Shown: positions 1 through 5,110 of the stretch, in pieces
How positions within the stretch are numbered: the stretch's first letter is position 1
Layout: each line of letters begins with the position of its first letter
Assembly (NCBI GenBank): GCA_013696365.1
Contig: JACCYS010000044.1
Span: 1 to 5,110, forward strand
Length of the DNA stretch: 5,110 bases
Direction: 5' to 3'
Source: Nocardioidaceae bacterium
GTDB taxonomy: Bacteria > Actinomycetota > Actinomycetes > Propionibacteriales > Nocardioidaceae
Notes under the pieces: model-generated
Seen by the model: the letters and a program-made list of their open reading frames with translations, nothing else
Told to the model about the DNA's origin: nothing
Database searches by the model: none
Made by a program: the position numbers and the translations under genes

Positions 1-213
1 CGGGAGCAGCGACAGCGTCAGGTAGCCGTGCGCGATGGTCCCGCCGAAAGGTCCGGCCGTGGCCCGTTCGACGTCGACGTGGATCCACTGGTGATCGCCG
101 GTCGCATCCGCGAAGGCGTCCACGCGCTCTTGTGTGACCTCGAGCCACGGCCCCGGCTCCAACTCGTCGCCGATGGCGGTCAGGGTGTCTGCGGGGGAGG
201 AGAAGGTACGCAT
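1..213 (-). CDS. MaoC-family (R)-specific enoyl-CoA hydratase, N-terminal part (cut by window edge)
   Basis: The frame starts at ATG 213-211 and is open to the left edge, giving 71 residues of a protein that is about 150 residues long in this family. It begins MRTFSSPADTL and contains FADATGDHQWIHVD at residues 34-47, followed by GPFGGTIAHGYLTLSLLP. This is the hot-dog-fold hydratase signature: Asp40 and His45 form the catalytic Asp-x4-His pair, and IAHG follows in the usual place. From memory, the layout and residue numbers closely match Mycobacterium tuberculosis Rv0130 (HtdZ). Family members hydrate trans-2-enoyl-CoA to (R)-3-hydroxyacyl-CoA in the cytoplasm; the chain-length preference cannot be read here. 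The gene diverges from the vapBC-like locus and shows no operon partner in the window. No Shine-Dalgarno lies at normal distance from the ATG; a strong AGGAGG lies too far upstream (252-247). The family call is secure; physiological role is inference. Confidence 0.9.
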   Translation of the reverse strand, partial: MRTFSSPADTLTAIGDELEPGPWLEVTQERVDAFADATGDHQWIHVDVERATAGPFGGTIAHGYLTLSLLP

Positions 214-252
214 GGCGCCCGACCTTATCGGGGTGCTGCCGGCCAGCCTCCT
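214..252 (-). promoter_or_regulatory. Possible start-region signals of the MaoC gene
   Basis: On the minus strand, TAAGGT (227-222), which fits the actinobacterial TAnnnT -10 pattern, lies 8 bases before the ATG at 213. This would place transcription start at or almost at the start codon, i.e. a near-leaderless message. A perfect AGGAGG at 252-247 is 33 bases before the ATG, in a stretch that is in frame and free of stops but has no ATG, GTG or TTG at usable distance. I see no matching -35 box. The two signals point to different start arrangements, so this is a weak call. Confidence 0.2.
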
Positions 253-347
253 GCAGCCAGACTCTCGAACGGCAGTGCGAGCTCGAGGCGCCGGGGGATC
301 GTCAAACGGAGCGCGCCGTGGCGGGGGCGGCTTGACGATCCTGCCGC

Positions 348-557
348 GTGCTGAACATGGTCATCGGACTTGACCCGCAGCCCAAGGCCGAACAGCGCAA
401 CCAGTCGCTCCAGCAGTACCTGACCTCCGAACTGCGTCAGCTGGCCGAACGGCAGCAGCTCAGCGACGTGCTCGCAGAGGTCGAGACCCGTCGCGGGGGC
501 CGGGTCGGGTTGCGCCAAGCAGTCGAGGATCTCGGTGACGAGCGCGCACGCCGGTGA
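348..557 (+). CDS. vapB: VapB-like antitoxin, apparently shortened at the N-terminus
   Basis: This is a 69-residue protein. The GTG at 348 is used because an in-frame TGA at 333-335 excludes anything longer; ATG 357 is an in-frame alternative. Neither start has a clear Shine-Dalgarno. The central NQSLQQYL (residues 18-25) matches the second helix of actinobacterial ribbon-helix-helix VapB antitoxins. The C-terminal stretch ending in a Gly-Gly-Arg-Val, acidic helix and ERARR fits their toxin-binding tail. Its stop overlaps the downstream toxin GTG by 4 bases (GTGA), the usual translationally coupled vapBC arrangement. VapB normally dimerises, binds the vapBC promoter and blocks the VapC active site. 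The segment between the N-terminal beta strand (MVIGLDP) and QSLQQYL is about 7 residues shorter than I expect, which would remove roughly two turns of the first helix. DNA binding may therefore be impaired. Assignment depends partly on the neighbouring PIN-domain frame. Confidence 0.72.
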   Translation: MLNMVIGLDPQPKAEQRNQSLQQYLTSELRQLAERQQLSDVLAEVETRRGGRVGLRQAVEDLGDERARR

Positions 558-958
558 TCGTCGTCGACGCTTCGGTGCTGGCCAACGCCCTTGGTGACGA
601 TGAGGATGATGGGCACATCGCCCGGAAAGAGCTCCTGGCTGCTGGCGACCTGGCGGCGCCGGATCTGATCGATGTCGAGGCGGTGGCGGTGCTGCGCAAG
701 CGCTGGCTGGCGCAGGCCATCTCTGACGAGCGCTTCGACGCCGCAGTCACGGACCTGCAGCGGCTGGATTTCGAATGAGTCCCCACACTGCGGTTGTTGC
801 GTCGGGTGTACGAACTGCGCGCCAACGTCACTGCCTATGACGCCACCTACGTCGCGCTCGCCGAAGCTCTTGGCTGTCACCTACTCACCGCGGATCAACG
901 CCTTGCAAAATCGACCGGAGCGCGGTGCCCCATACGCATTCTCCCGGCACAGCAGTGA
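554..958 (+). pseudogene. vapC: VapC-like PIN-domain ribonuclease toxin, interrupted by an in-frame TGA
   Basis: The frame starts at GTG 554, overlapping the vapB stop by 4 bases. It reads 74 residues to TGA at 776-778, then continues in the same frame without gap or shift to TGA 956-958. Read through, it is 134 codons, the usual VapC length. All four PIN-domain acidic positions are present: Asp5 in VVDASVL, Glu42 in DVEAVAVLRK, Asp96 in TAYDATYVALAEALG and Asp114 in LLTADQRLA. VapC toxins are Mg-dependent endoribonucleases that cleave tRNA or rRNA. The stop falls at codon 75, just before VPTLRLLRRVYELR, a region where relatives often carry a basic residue, so a CGA-to-TGA transition is the simplest explanation. 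The 74-residue product would lack Asp96 and Asp114 and should be inactive. The intact downstream half suggests a recent lesion, a sequencing error, or readthrough. I see no selenocysteine context. Confidence 0.85.
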
Positions 959-975
959 GTTCGGCGGGCCGCCTA

Positions 976-994
976 CCGCCCTTGACCAGGGTGG
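976..994. terminator. Weak hairpin between convergent genes
   Basis: CCGCCC (976-981) and GGGTGG (989-994) can pair over six base pairs, one of them a G-U wobble in the plus-strand transcript, around a 7-base loop. It lies in the 47-base gap between the vapC-like frame and the end of the half-length aldehyde dehydrogenase gene, where a shared terminator would be expected. Neither side carries a T-run, as is common for terminator candidates in high-GC actinobacteria, so function is unproven. Confidence 0.25.
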
Positions 995-1005
995 GTGACG
1001 GCGCC

Positions 1006-1887
1006 TCATATCCCGATCGGATGCCACACGGTCTTGGTTTCCAGCGTCCAGCTCAGCCGGTCCAGCCCCGGCGTCGCCAACCAGTCGGCGCCAGGCTCGG
1101 GCCGGCGTACGCGGGTCAGCGTCTCGGCCGCCGCAGCCTCCAGGTCACGCGCCAGCTCACCGGCGTCGCCGTCGACGTCGACGCCCGTCAGGTCGAGCGC
1201 GTCGACATCGCGGTGCGACGCCAACCAGGGCGCGATCTCGGCCGCCGAGCCGGTGAGGATGTTCACGACCCCGCCGGGCAGGTCGGAGGTCGCCAGCACC
1301 TCGCCCAGCGTGACGGCAGGCAGCGGGTGCGGCTGGCTGGCGATCACGACCACGGTGTTGCCGGTAGCGATCGCCGGGGCAACGACCGAGACCAGGCCCA
1401 GCAGCGGTCCGGCCGGCGCGACGACGGCGACGACCCCGGTCGGCTCGGGCACCGACAGGTTGAAGTACGGCCCCGCGACCGGGTTGGCGCCACCCAGAAC
1501 CTGGGCGACCTTGTCGGCCCATCCGGCGTACCAGACCCACCGGTCGATCACGGCGTCGACAAACGTGTCGGCCTTGCGTTGCCCGACCCCCTCCGCTGCC
1601 CGCAGCTGCTCGACGAACTGCTCGCGACGGTCCTCCATCACCTCGGCCGCCCGGTACAGCACCTGCCCGCGGTTGTACGGAGTGCGGCCGGCCCAACCCG
1701 GCTGCGCCTTGCGCGCCGCGACGACCGCGTCACGGCCGTCCTTGCGGCTGGCCTGCGCCGCGTTGGCCAGGAAGCGCCCGCGCGAGTCGCTGACCACGTA
1801 TGACCGCCCCGACTCGCTGCGAGGGAATGCGCCACCGACGTACAGCTTGTAGGTCTTGCGCACCTCGACCCGCTCGGAGCCGCTCAT
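1006..1887 (-). CDS. Half-length aldehyde dehydrogenase homologue lacking the catalytic domain (ALDH16-like partner)
   Basis: This is a 293-residue protein starting at ATG 1887-1885, whose ATGA overlaps the stop of the upstream full-length aldehyde dehydrogenase. The frame is open further upstream, but that part lies inside the other gene. Residues 13-30 (YKLYVGGAF onward) give the usual ALDH N-terminal strand, VWYAGWADK (118-126) matches the ALDH helix before the cofactor fold, and VVAVVAPAGPLLGL to VVNILTG (152-213) corresponds to the Rossmann part. It then drifts and ends near residue 293, before the ELGG glutamate and catalytic cysteine regions. By my alignment, the oxyanion Asn is Ala159, the NAD-ribose Lys is Ile182 and its partner Glu is Gln185. 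It should therefore be neither catalytic nor a good NAD binder. In ALDH16 enzymes a second ALDH-like domain without catalytic cysteine is fused to the first. Here it appears as a separate, coupled gene, probably a structural or regulatory subunit. The function is inferred. Confidence 0.88.
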   Translation of the reverse strand: MSGSERVEVRKTYKLYVGGAFPRSESGRSYVVSDSRGRFLANAAQASRKDGRDAVVAARKAQPGWAGRTPYNRGQVLYRAAEVMEDRREQFVEQLRAAEGVGQRKADTFVDAVIDRWVWYAGWADKVAQVLGGANPVAGPYFNLSVPEPTGVVAVVAPAGPLLGLVSVVAPAIATGNTVVVIASQPHPLPAVTLGEVLATSDLPGGVVNILTGSAAEIAPWLASHRDVDALDLTGVDVDGDAGELARDLEAAAAETLTRVRRPEPGADWLATPGLDRLSWTLETKTVWHPIGI

Positions 1888-3323
1888 CGCAGGTACCCCG
1901 CCAACCCGTGCCGGCCGCCCTCCCGGCCGTAGCCGGACTCCTTGTAGCCGCCGAACGGGCTGGCCGGGTCGAACTTGTTGAACGTGTTCGCCCACACCAC
2001 CCCCGCCCGCAGCTGCTCGGCCATCCACAAGATGCGCGACCCCTTTTCGGTCCAGACGCCTGCCGACAGCCCGTACGGGGTGTTGTTGGCCTTGGCGACC
2101 GCCTCGGCTGGGGTGCGGAAGGTCAGCACCGACAGCACCGGCCCGAAGATCTCCTCCCGCGCGATGCGGTGCGCCTGGGTGACGCCGGTGAAGATCGTGG
2201 GGGCGAACCAGAAGCCGTGGTCGGGCAGCGTGCACGGCGCCGACCACCGCTCGGCACCCTCGGCGTCACCGGTGTCGGAGAGCGTGCGGATGCGGGCCAG
2301 CTGAGCTGCGGAGTTGATCGCGCCGACGTCGGTGTTCTTGTCCAGCGGATCCCCCACCCGCAGCGTGGTCATCCGGGCCTTGAGCCGCTCCAGCACCTCG
2401 TCGGCCACCGACTCCTGCACCAGCAGCCGCGACCCGGCGCAGCACACGTGTCCTTGGTTGAAAAAGATGCCGTTGACGATGCCCTCGACCGCCTGGTCGA
2501 GCGGCGCGTCGTCGAACACCACGTTGGCCGCCTTGCCGCCGAGCTCCAGCGTCAGCCGTTTGTCGGTGCCGGCGAGGCTGCGGGCGATGCCGCGACCGAC
2601 CGCGGTCGATCCGGTGAAGGCGACCTTGTCCACACCCGCGTGGGTGACCAGCGCCTGCCCGGTGGGGCCGGCGCCGGTGACGATGTTGACGACACCGGCC
2701 GGCAGGTCGGCCTGCTGGCAGATCTCGGCGAACAGCAGCGCGGTCAGCGGGGTCGTCTCCGCCGGCTTGAGCACCACGGTGTTGCCGGTCGCCAGTGCGG
2801 GGGCGATCTTCCAGGCGAGCATCATCAGCGGGAAGTTCCACGGGATCACCTGGCCGGCCACCCCGAGCGCCCGCGGCTCGGTGCCGAGCCCGGCGTGCTC
2901 GAGCTTGTCGGCCCACCCGGCGTAGTAGAAGAACCACGCAGCGACCAGCGGCAGGTCGCCGTCGCGGCTCTCGCGGATGGGTTTGCCGTTGTCGAGGCTC
3001 TCCGCGACCGCCAGCTCGCGGGAACGCTCCTGCACGATGCGCGCGATCCGGAACAGGTACTTGGCGCGCTCCCGCCCCGGCATCGGGCCCCACACCCGCT
3101 CGTACGCCCGGCGGGCCGCGGCCACCGCCCGGTCGACGTCGGCCTCGCCGGCCTCGGTGACCTCGGCCAGCACCTCCTCGGTCGCCGGATTGATCGTCTT
3201 GAAGGTGGCCGAGCCGGCGCCGGCGGTGAACTCCCCGCCGATGAACAGCCCGTACGAGCTGGCCAGGTCGACGACCGCGCGCGACTCCGGCGCCGGTGCG
3301 TACTCGAAGGTCTTGCCGGTCAT
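1884..3323 (-). CDS. NAD(P)-dependent aldehyde dehydrogenase, full-length
   Basis: This 479-residue cytoplasmic enzyme is of normal family length. It begins at ATG 3323 behind GAGGCGGG, which overlaps the deoC stop. All ALDH landmarks are present: PWNF with the oxyanion Asn163, LKPAE with NAD-binding Lys186, FTGST at 236-240, general-base Glu260 in ELGG, FNQGHVCCAGSR with nucleophile Cys294 (the position of Cys302 in ALDH2, judged by the 34-residue spacing from Glu260), and Glu391 in EIFGPV. It oxidises an aldehyde to the acid, or to the acyl form, with NAD(P). Lying 7 bases after deoC, its most likely substrate is acetaldehyde released by the aldolase, but substrate specificity is inference. 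Its last codons overlap the start of the half-length ALDH homologue by 4 bases, so the two are probably made together and may form one complex resembling the two domains of ALDH16. Confidence 0.96.
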   Translation of the reverse strand: MTGKTFEYAPAPESRAVVDLASSYGLFIGGEFTAGAGSATFKTINPATEEVLAEVTEAGEADVDRAVAAARRAYERVWGPMPGRERAKYLFRIARIVQERSRELAVAESLDNGKPIRESRDGDLPLVAAWFFYYAGWADKLEHAGLGTEPRALGVAGQVIPWNFPLMMLAWKIAPALATGNTVVLKPAETTPLTALLFAEICQQADLPAGVVNIVTGAGPTGQALVTHAGVDKVAFTGSTAVGRGIARSLAGTDKRLTLELGGKAANVVFDDAPLDQAVEGIVNGIFFNQGHVCCAGSRLLVQESVADEVLERLKARMTTLRVGDPLDKNTDVGAINSAAQLARIRTLSDTGDAEGAERWSAPCTLPDHGFWFAPTIFTGVTQAHRIAREEIFGPVLSVLTFRTPAEAVAKANNTPYGLSAGVWTEKGSRILWMAEQLRAGVVWANTFNKFDPASPFGGYKESGYGREGGRHGLAGYLR

Positions 3324-3334
3324 CGCCCGCCTCA
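3324..3334 (-). promoter_or_regulatory. Ribosome binding site of the full-length aldehyde dehydrogenase
   Basis: On the minus strand TGAGGCGGGCG directly precedes the ATG at 3323. The deoC stop TGA shares its last two bases with the GAGG of the Shine-Dalgarno, which ends 6 bases before the ATG. This fixes the start of the dehydrogenase against the longer open frame extending into deoC, and implies translational coupling. Confidence 0.7.
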
Positions 3335-4267
3335 GTCCAAACTCACGTAGTCGGGGCCCGAGTAGGCGCCGGTCGCCATCTTCTGCCGCTGCAGCAGCAG
3401 GTCGTTCAACAGACTGGAGGCACCGATGCGGAACCAGTCGGGGTCGAGCCAGTCCGGCCCGGCGACCTCGTTGATCACCACCAGGTGGCGTACCGCGTCC
3501 TTGGCGCTGCGGAAGCCGCCGGCGGGCTTGACCCCGACCTGCCGCCCGGTGGCGGCGCGGAAGTCGCGCACCGCCTCGAGCATCACCATCGTCACCGGCA
3601 GGGTGGCCGCCGGCTGCACCTTGCCGGTGGAGGTCTTGATGAAGTCGGCTCCGGCCAGCATCGCCAGCCACGACGCCCGCCGCACGTTGTCGTACGTCGC
3701 CAGCTCGCCGGTCTCGAGGATCACCTTGAGGTGCGCCGGCCCGCAGGCCTGCTTGACCGCCACGATCTCGTCGAAGACCTGCTGTACCCGGCCGGTGAGG
3801 AACGCGCCACGGTCGATGACCATGTCGATCTCGTCGGCACCGGCGGCTGTCGCGTCGGCGACCTCGCGCAGCTTGACCTCGAGCGACGAGCGGCCGGACG
3901 GGAACGCGGCGGCGACGCTCGCGACATGCAGCCGGTCACCGACCACCGCGCGGGCGGTTGCGGCCAGGTCGGGATAGACGCAGACGGCCGCCGCGGCCGG
4001 GCAGCTGGGGTCGGTGGGGTCGGGTCGCAATGCCTTGGCGGCGAGCGCCCGTACCTTGCCGGGCGTGTCGGCACCCTCGAGTGTGGTGAGGTCGACCATC
4101 GAGATGGCCAGGTCGAGGGCATACGCCTTGGCGGTGGTCTTGATCGAGCGGGTCGCGAGGGTGGCGGCGCGGCCCTCGGCGCCGACCTGGTCGACGCCGG
4201 GCAGCCCAGACAGGAACCGGCGCAGCGCGGACTCCGATCCGGTGGCCTCCGATAACAGCGTCGTCAC
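3332..4267 (-). CDS. deoC: Deoxyribose-phosphate aldolase
   Basis: This 311-residue protein is of the longer DERA type (about 310-320 residues, as in eukaryotic DERA) rather than the roughly 260-residue E. coli type. It catalyses reversible cleavage of 2-deoxy-D-ribose-5-phosphate to acetaldehyde and glyceraldehyde-3-phosphate, a class I Schiff-base reaction in the cytoplasm. Visible active-site parts are ADEIDMV with Asp148 (E. coli Asp102), ADFIKTSTGK with Schiff-base Lys211 (E. coli Lys167), and VGVKPAGG with Lys247 (E. coli Lys201), plus FRIGASSLLND near the C-terminus as the phosphate-binding GAS motif. The GTG at 4267 is the only sensible start: an in-frame TAG lies four codons upstream and no other start codon lies between. 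No Shine-Dalgarno is present, but a -10-like box sits six bases before it. The gene lies 54 bases after the pmmB-like stop and 7 bases before the aldehyde dehydrogenase ATG. Confidence 0.96.
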   Translation of the reverse strand: MTTLLSEATGSESALRRFLSGLPGVDQVGAEGRAATLATRSIKTTAKAYALDLAISMVDLTTLEGADTPGKVRALAAKALRPDPTDPSCPAAAAVCVYPDLAATARAVVGDRLHVASVAAAFPSGRSSLEVKLREVADATAAGADEIDMVIDRGAFLTGRVQQVFDEIVAVKQACGPAHLKVILETGELATYDNVRRASWLAMLAGADFIKTSTGKVQPAATLPVTMVMLEAVRDFRAATGRQVGVKPAGGFRSAKDAVRHLVVINEVAGPDWLDPDWFRIGASSLLNDLLLQRQKMATGAYSGPDYVSLD

Positions 4268-4279
4268 GTCCGCAGTCTA
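4268..4279 (-). promoter_or_regulatory. Predicted leaderless promoter -10 box of deoC
   Basis: TAGACT (4279-4274, minus strand) matches the actinobacterial TAnnnT -10 pattern and is followed by exactly six bases before the GTG at 4267. That spacing puts the transcription start on the first base of the start codon. The lack of a Shine-Dalgarno before this GTG fits a leaderless message. I find no convincing -35 at 16-19 bases upstream, which is common in these promoters. It would let deoC and the two dehydrogenase genes be expressed separately from pmmB. Confidence 0.45.
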
Positions 4280-4304
4280 AGAGTCCCTCGGGAAGGTGCG
4301 CCGA

Positions 4305-4320
4305 GGCCGCCGGAACGGCC
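4305..4320 (-). terminator. Small hairpin just after the pmmB-like stop
   Basis: GGCCG (4320-4316) and CGGCC (4309-4305), read on the minus strand, form a perfect 5-bp stem around a 6-base loop, starting one base after the TAG of the mutase gene. No T-run follows. It could weaken readthrough into deoC, but a 5-bp GC stem arises easily by chance in this DNA. Confidence 0.2.
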
Positions 4321-4321
4321 G

Positions 4322-5110
4322 CTAGAGGCGGAGGTGGGCGGCGAGGTCAGTCTTGATCGCGTCGAGGCGGCCGGCGGCGGCGATGCGCGCCGCCTGCACT
4401 GTCTCGGTGATGTCCCCGGTGCCGTCGGTGTCGCGCTCCACCGGCACCACCACCTCCAGGTACGCCTTCAGCTTGGGCTCGGTTCCAGACGGTCGCACCA
4501 CCACCCGGCCGCGCTCGGCCAGCATGAGCCGCATCCCGTCGGTCGGCGCCAGGCCGGTCGTCTCCACCGAGCCGTCCGCCAGGTCGTCAACCCGCTGCAC
4601 GGCCAATCCGCCCAGCACCTGCGGCGGCTCAGCCCGCAGCCGCGTCATCGCGTCCGAGATCAAGGACAGGTCATGGACGCGTACGGAGAGCTGGTCGGTG
4701 GCGTGCAGCCCGTGTCGGGCGGCGATCTCGTCGAGCCGGTCGACCAACGTATGGCCGTCGGCTGCCAACCGGGCGGCGAGGTCGCAGATCAGCAAGGTCG
4801 CGCTGATGCCGTCCTTGTCGCGCACCAGGTCGGGCGCGACGCAGTAGCCCAGCGCCTCCTCGTAGGCGTAGGCGAGCCCGTCGACCTTGGTCAGCCACTT
4901 GAAACCGGTCAGCGTCTCCTCGTGTCGGACCGCGGCACCGGTGTCTGCGTGTTCGGTCACCAGCCGGCCAAGCAGCGAGCTGGAGACGATTGTGGCGGCG
5001 TACGCCCCGTGGCGTCCCGAGGCCAGCACGGCGTCGGCCAGCAGCACGCCGACCTCGTCGCCGTGCAGCATCCGCCAGTGACCCGCTATCAGCCGGTCAG
5101 GCACCGCGAC
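4322..5110 (-). CDS. pmmB: Phosphomannomutase/phosphoglucomutase-family enzyme, C-terminal part (cut by window edge)
   Basis: There are 262 C-terminal residues of an alpha-D-phosphohexomutase that is usually about 530-560 residues. The frame is open to the right edge, so the in-frame GTG at 5104 is internal. WRMLHGDEVGVLLAD near the visible N-terminus is the stretch just after the metal-binding loop. TGFKWL follows at residues 68-73, then YEEALGY (83-89) with DKDGIS (98-103), the sugar-binding loop region. VRPSGTEPKLKAYLEV (205-220) is the phosphate-binding loop of domain 4. The phosphoserine and DxDxDR loops lie outside the window. The family moves phosphate between C1 and C6 (or C5) through a bisphosphate intermediate. 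The EEALGY...DKDGIS wording is closer to the human PGM2 group (EEAIGY...DKDGVS), which acts as a phosphopentomutase, than to classic bacterial mannose enzymes. With deoC next door, deoxyribose-1-phosphate to deoxyribose-5-phosphate is plausible. The symbol follows actinobacterial usage and does not establish a mannose substrate. Confidence 0.92.
   Translation of the reverse strand, partial: VAVPDRLIAGHWRMLHGDEVGVLLADAVLASGRHGAYAATIVSSSLLGRLVTEHADTGAAVRHEETLTGFKWLTKVDGLAYAYEEALGYCVAPDLVRDKDGISATLLICDLAARLAADGHTLVDRLDEIAARHGLHATDQLSVRVHDLSLISDAMTRLRAEPPQVLGGLAVQRVDDLADGSVETTGLAPTDGMRLMLAERGRVVVRPSGTEPKLKAYLEVVVPVERDTDGTGDITETVQAARIAAAGRLDAIKTDLAAHLRL

Noticed and set aside
775..958. Frameshift in the vapC-like gene
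   Set aside because: Codon counting shows that the parts before and after the stop are in the same frame (554, 776 and 788 share phase), so the lesion is a nonsense codon, not an insertion or deletion.
1170..1185. GTCGACGTCGAC palindromic repeat as an operator
   Set aside because: It encodes an alternating Val-Asp stretch with preferred GTC and GAC codons inside the half-length ALDH. A similar GTCGACGTCGA-type run occurs in the MaoC gene for the same reason.
925..1852. Two overlapping plus-strand open frames of about 290 codons
   Set aside because: They lie antisense to the half-length ALDH homologue, have shadow-like composition and show no recognisable motif.
1888..2247. Upstream extension of the half-length ALDH frame
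   Set aside because: It would lie inside the coding part of the upstream ALDH in another frame and shows no ALDH similarity. The ATG at 1887 with its ATGA overlap, followed by an ALDH N-terminal strand, is the better start.
1800..3350. 516-codon open frame on the plus strand
   Set aside because: It is antisense to the full-length aldehyde dehydrogenase, whose catalytic motifs are all intact. The predicted protein is rich in Arg, Gly and Val with low-complexity runs, as expected from high third-position GC on the opposite strand.
3324..3671. Upstream extension of the full-length ALDH frame into deoC
   Set aside because: It overlaps the conserved deoC C-terminus, while the ATG at 3323 has a good Shine-Dalgarno and gives normal family length.
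3296..4255. 319-codon plus-strand open frame
   Set aside because: It is the antisense shadow of deoC, which carries both catalytic lysines and the Asp.

Overview
The window is high-GC bacterial DNA with GTG and ATG starts, 4-base gene overlaps and long antisense open frames caused by third-position GC bias. This, together with protein relatives such as a mycobacterial Rv0130-like hydratase, pmmB next to deoC, and VapBC, points to an actinobacterium (Actinomycetota). The genus cannot be fixed from the sequence. Every protein assignment here rests on reading motifs, not on a database search.

Layout from left to right. Positions 1-213 (minus) hold the N-terminal half of a MaoC-type (R)-specific enoyl-CoA hydratase that runs off the left edge. 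Diverging from it, 348-557 (plus) is a VapB-like antitoxin and 554-958 (plus) a VapC-like PIN-domain toxin. The toxin reading frame is interrupted by an in-frame TGA at 776-778, and the antitoxin N-terminus looks shortened, so the module appears to be decaying. A short convergent gap (959-1005) holds one weak hairpin.

From 1006 to the right edge everything is on the minus strand and reads, in transcription order: pmmB-like phosphohexo/phosphopentomutase (C-terminal part, cut by the right edge), deoC (deoxyribose-phosphate aldolase), a full-length aldehyde dehydrogenase, and a half-length aldehyde dehydrogenase homologue without catalytic residues. The last three are tightly packed (7-base gap, then a 4-base overlap). 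A TAGACT -10-like box sits exactly six bases before the deoC GTG, suggesting a leaderless deoC promoter in addition to readthrough from pmmB.

Together these genes make sense as a deoxynucleoside-sugar catabolic cassette. The mutase would turn deoxyribose-1-phosphate into deoxyribose-5-phosphate, DeoC would cleave that to acetaldehyde and glyceraldehyde-3-phosphate, and the aldehyde dehydrogenase would oxidise the toxic acetaldehyde. The most unusual element is the half-length dehydrogenase (1006-1887). It is a translationally coupled pseudo-enzyme partner that resembles a split version of the two-domain ALDH16 architecture. No mobile element, CRISPR array, tRNA or rRNA was seen, and no wholly new system; the second-look items are the pseudo-enzyme pair and the broken toxin-antitoxin locus.
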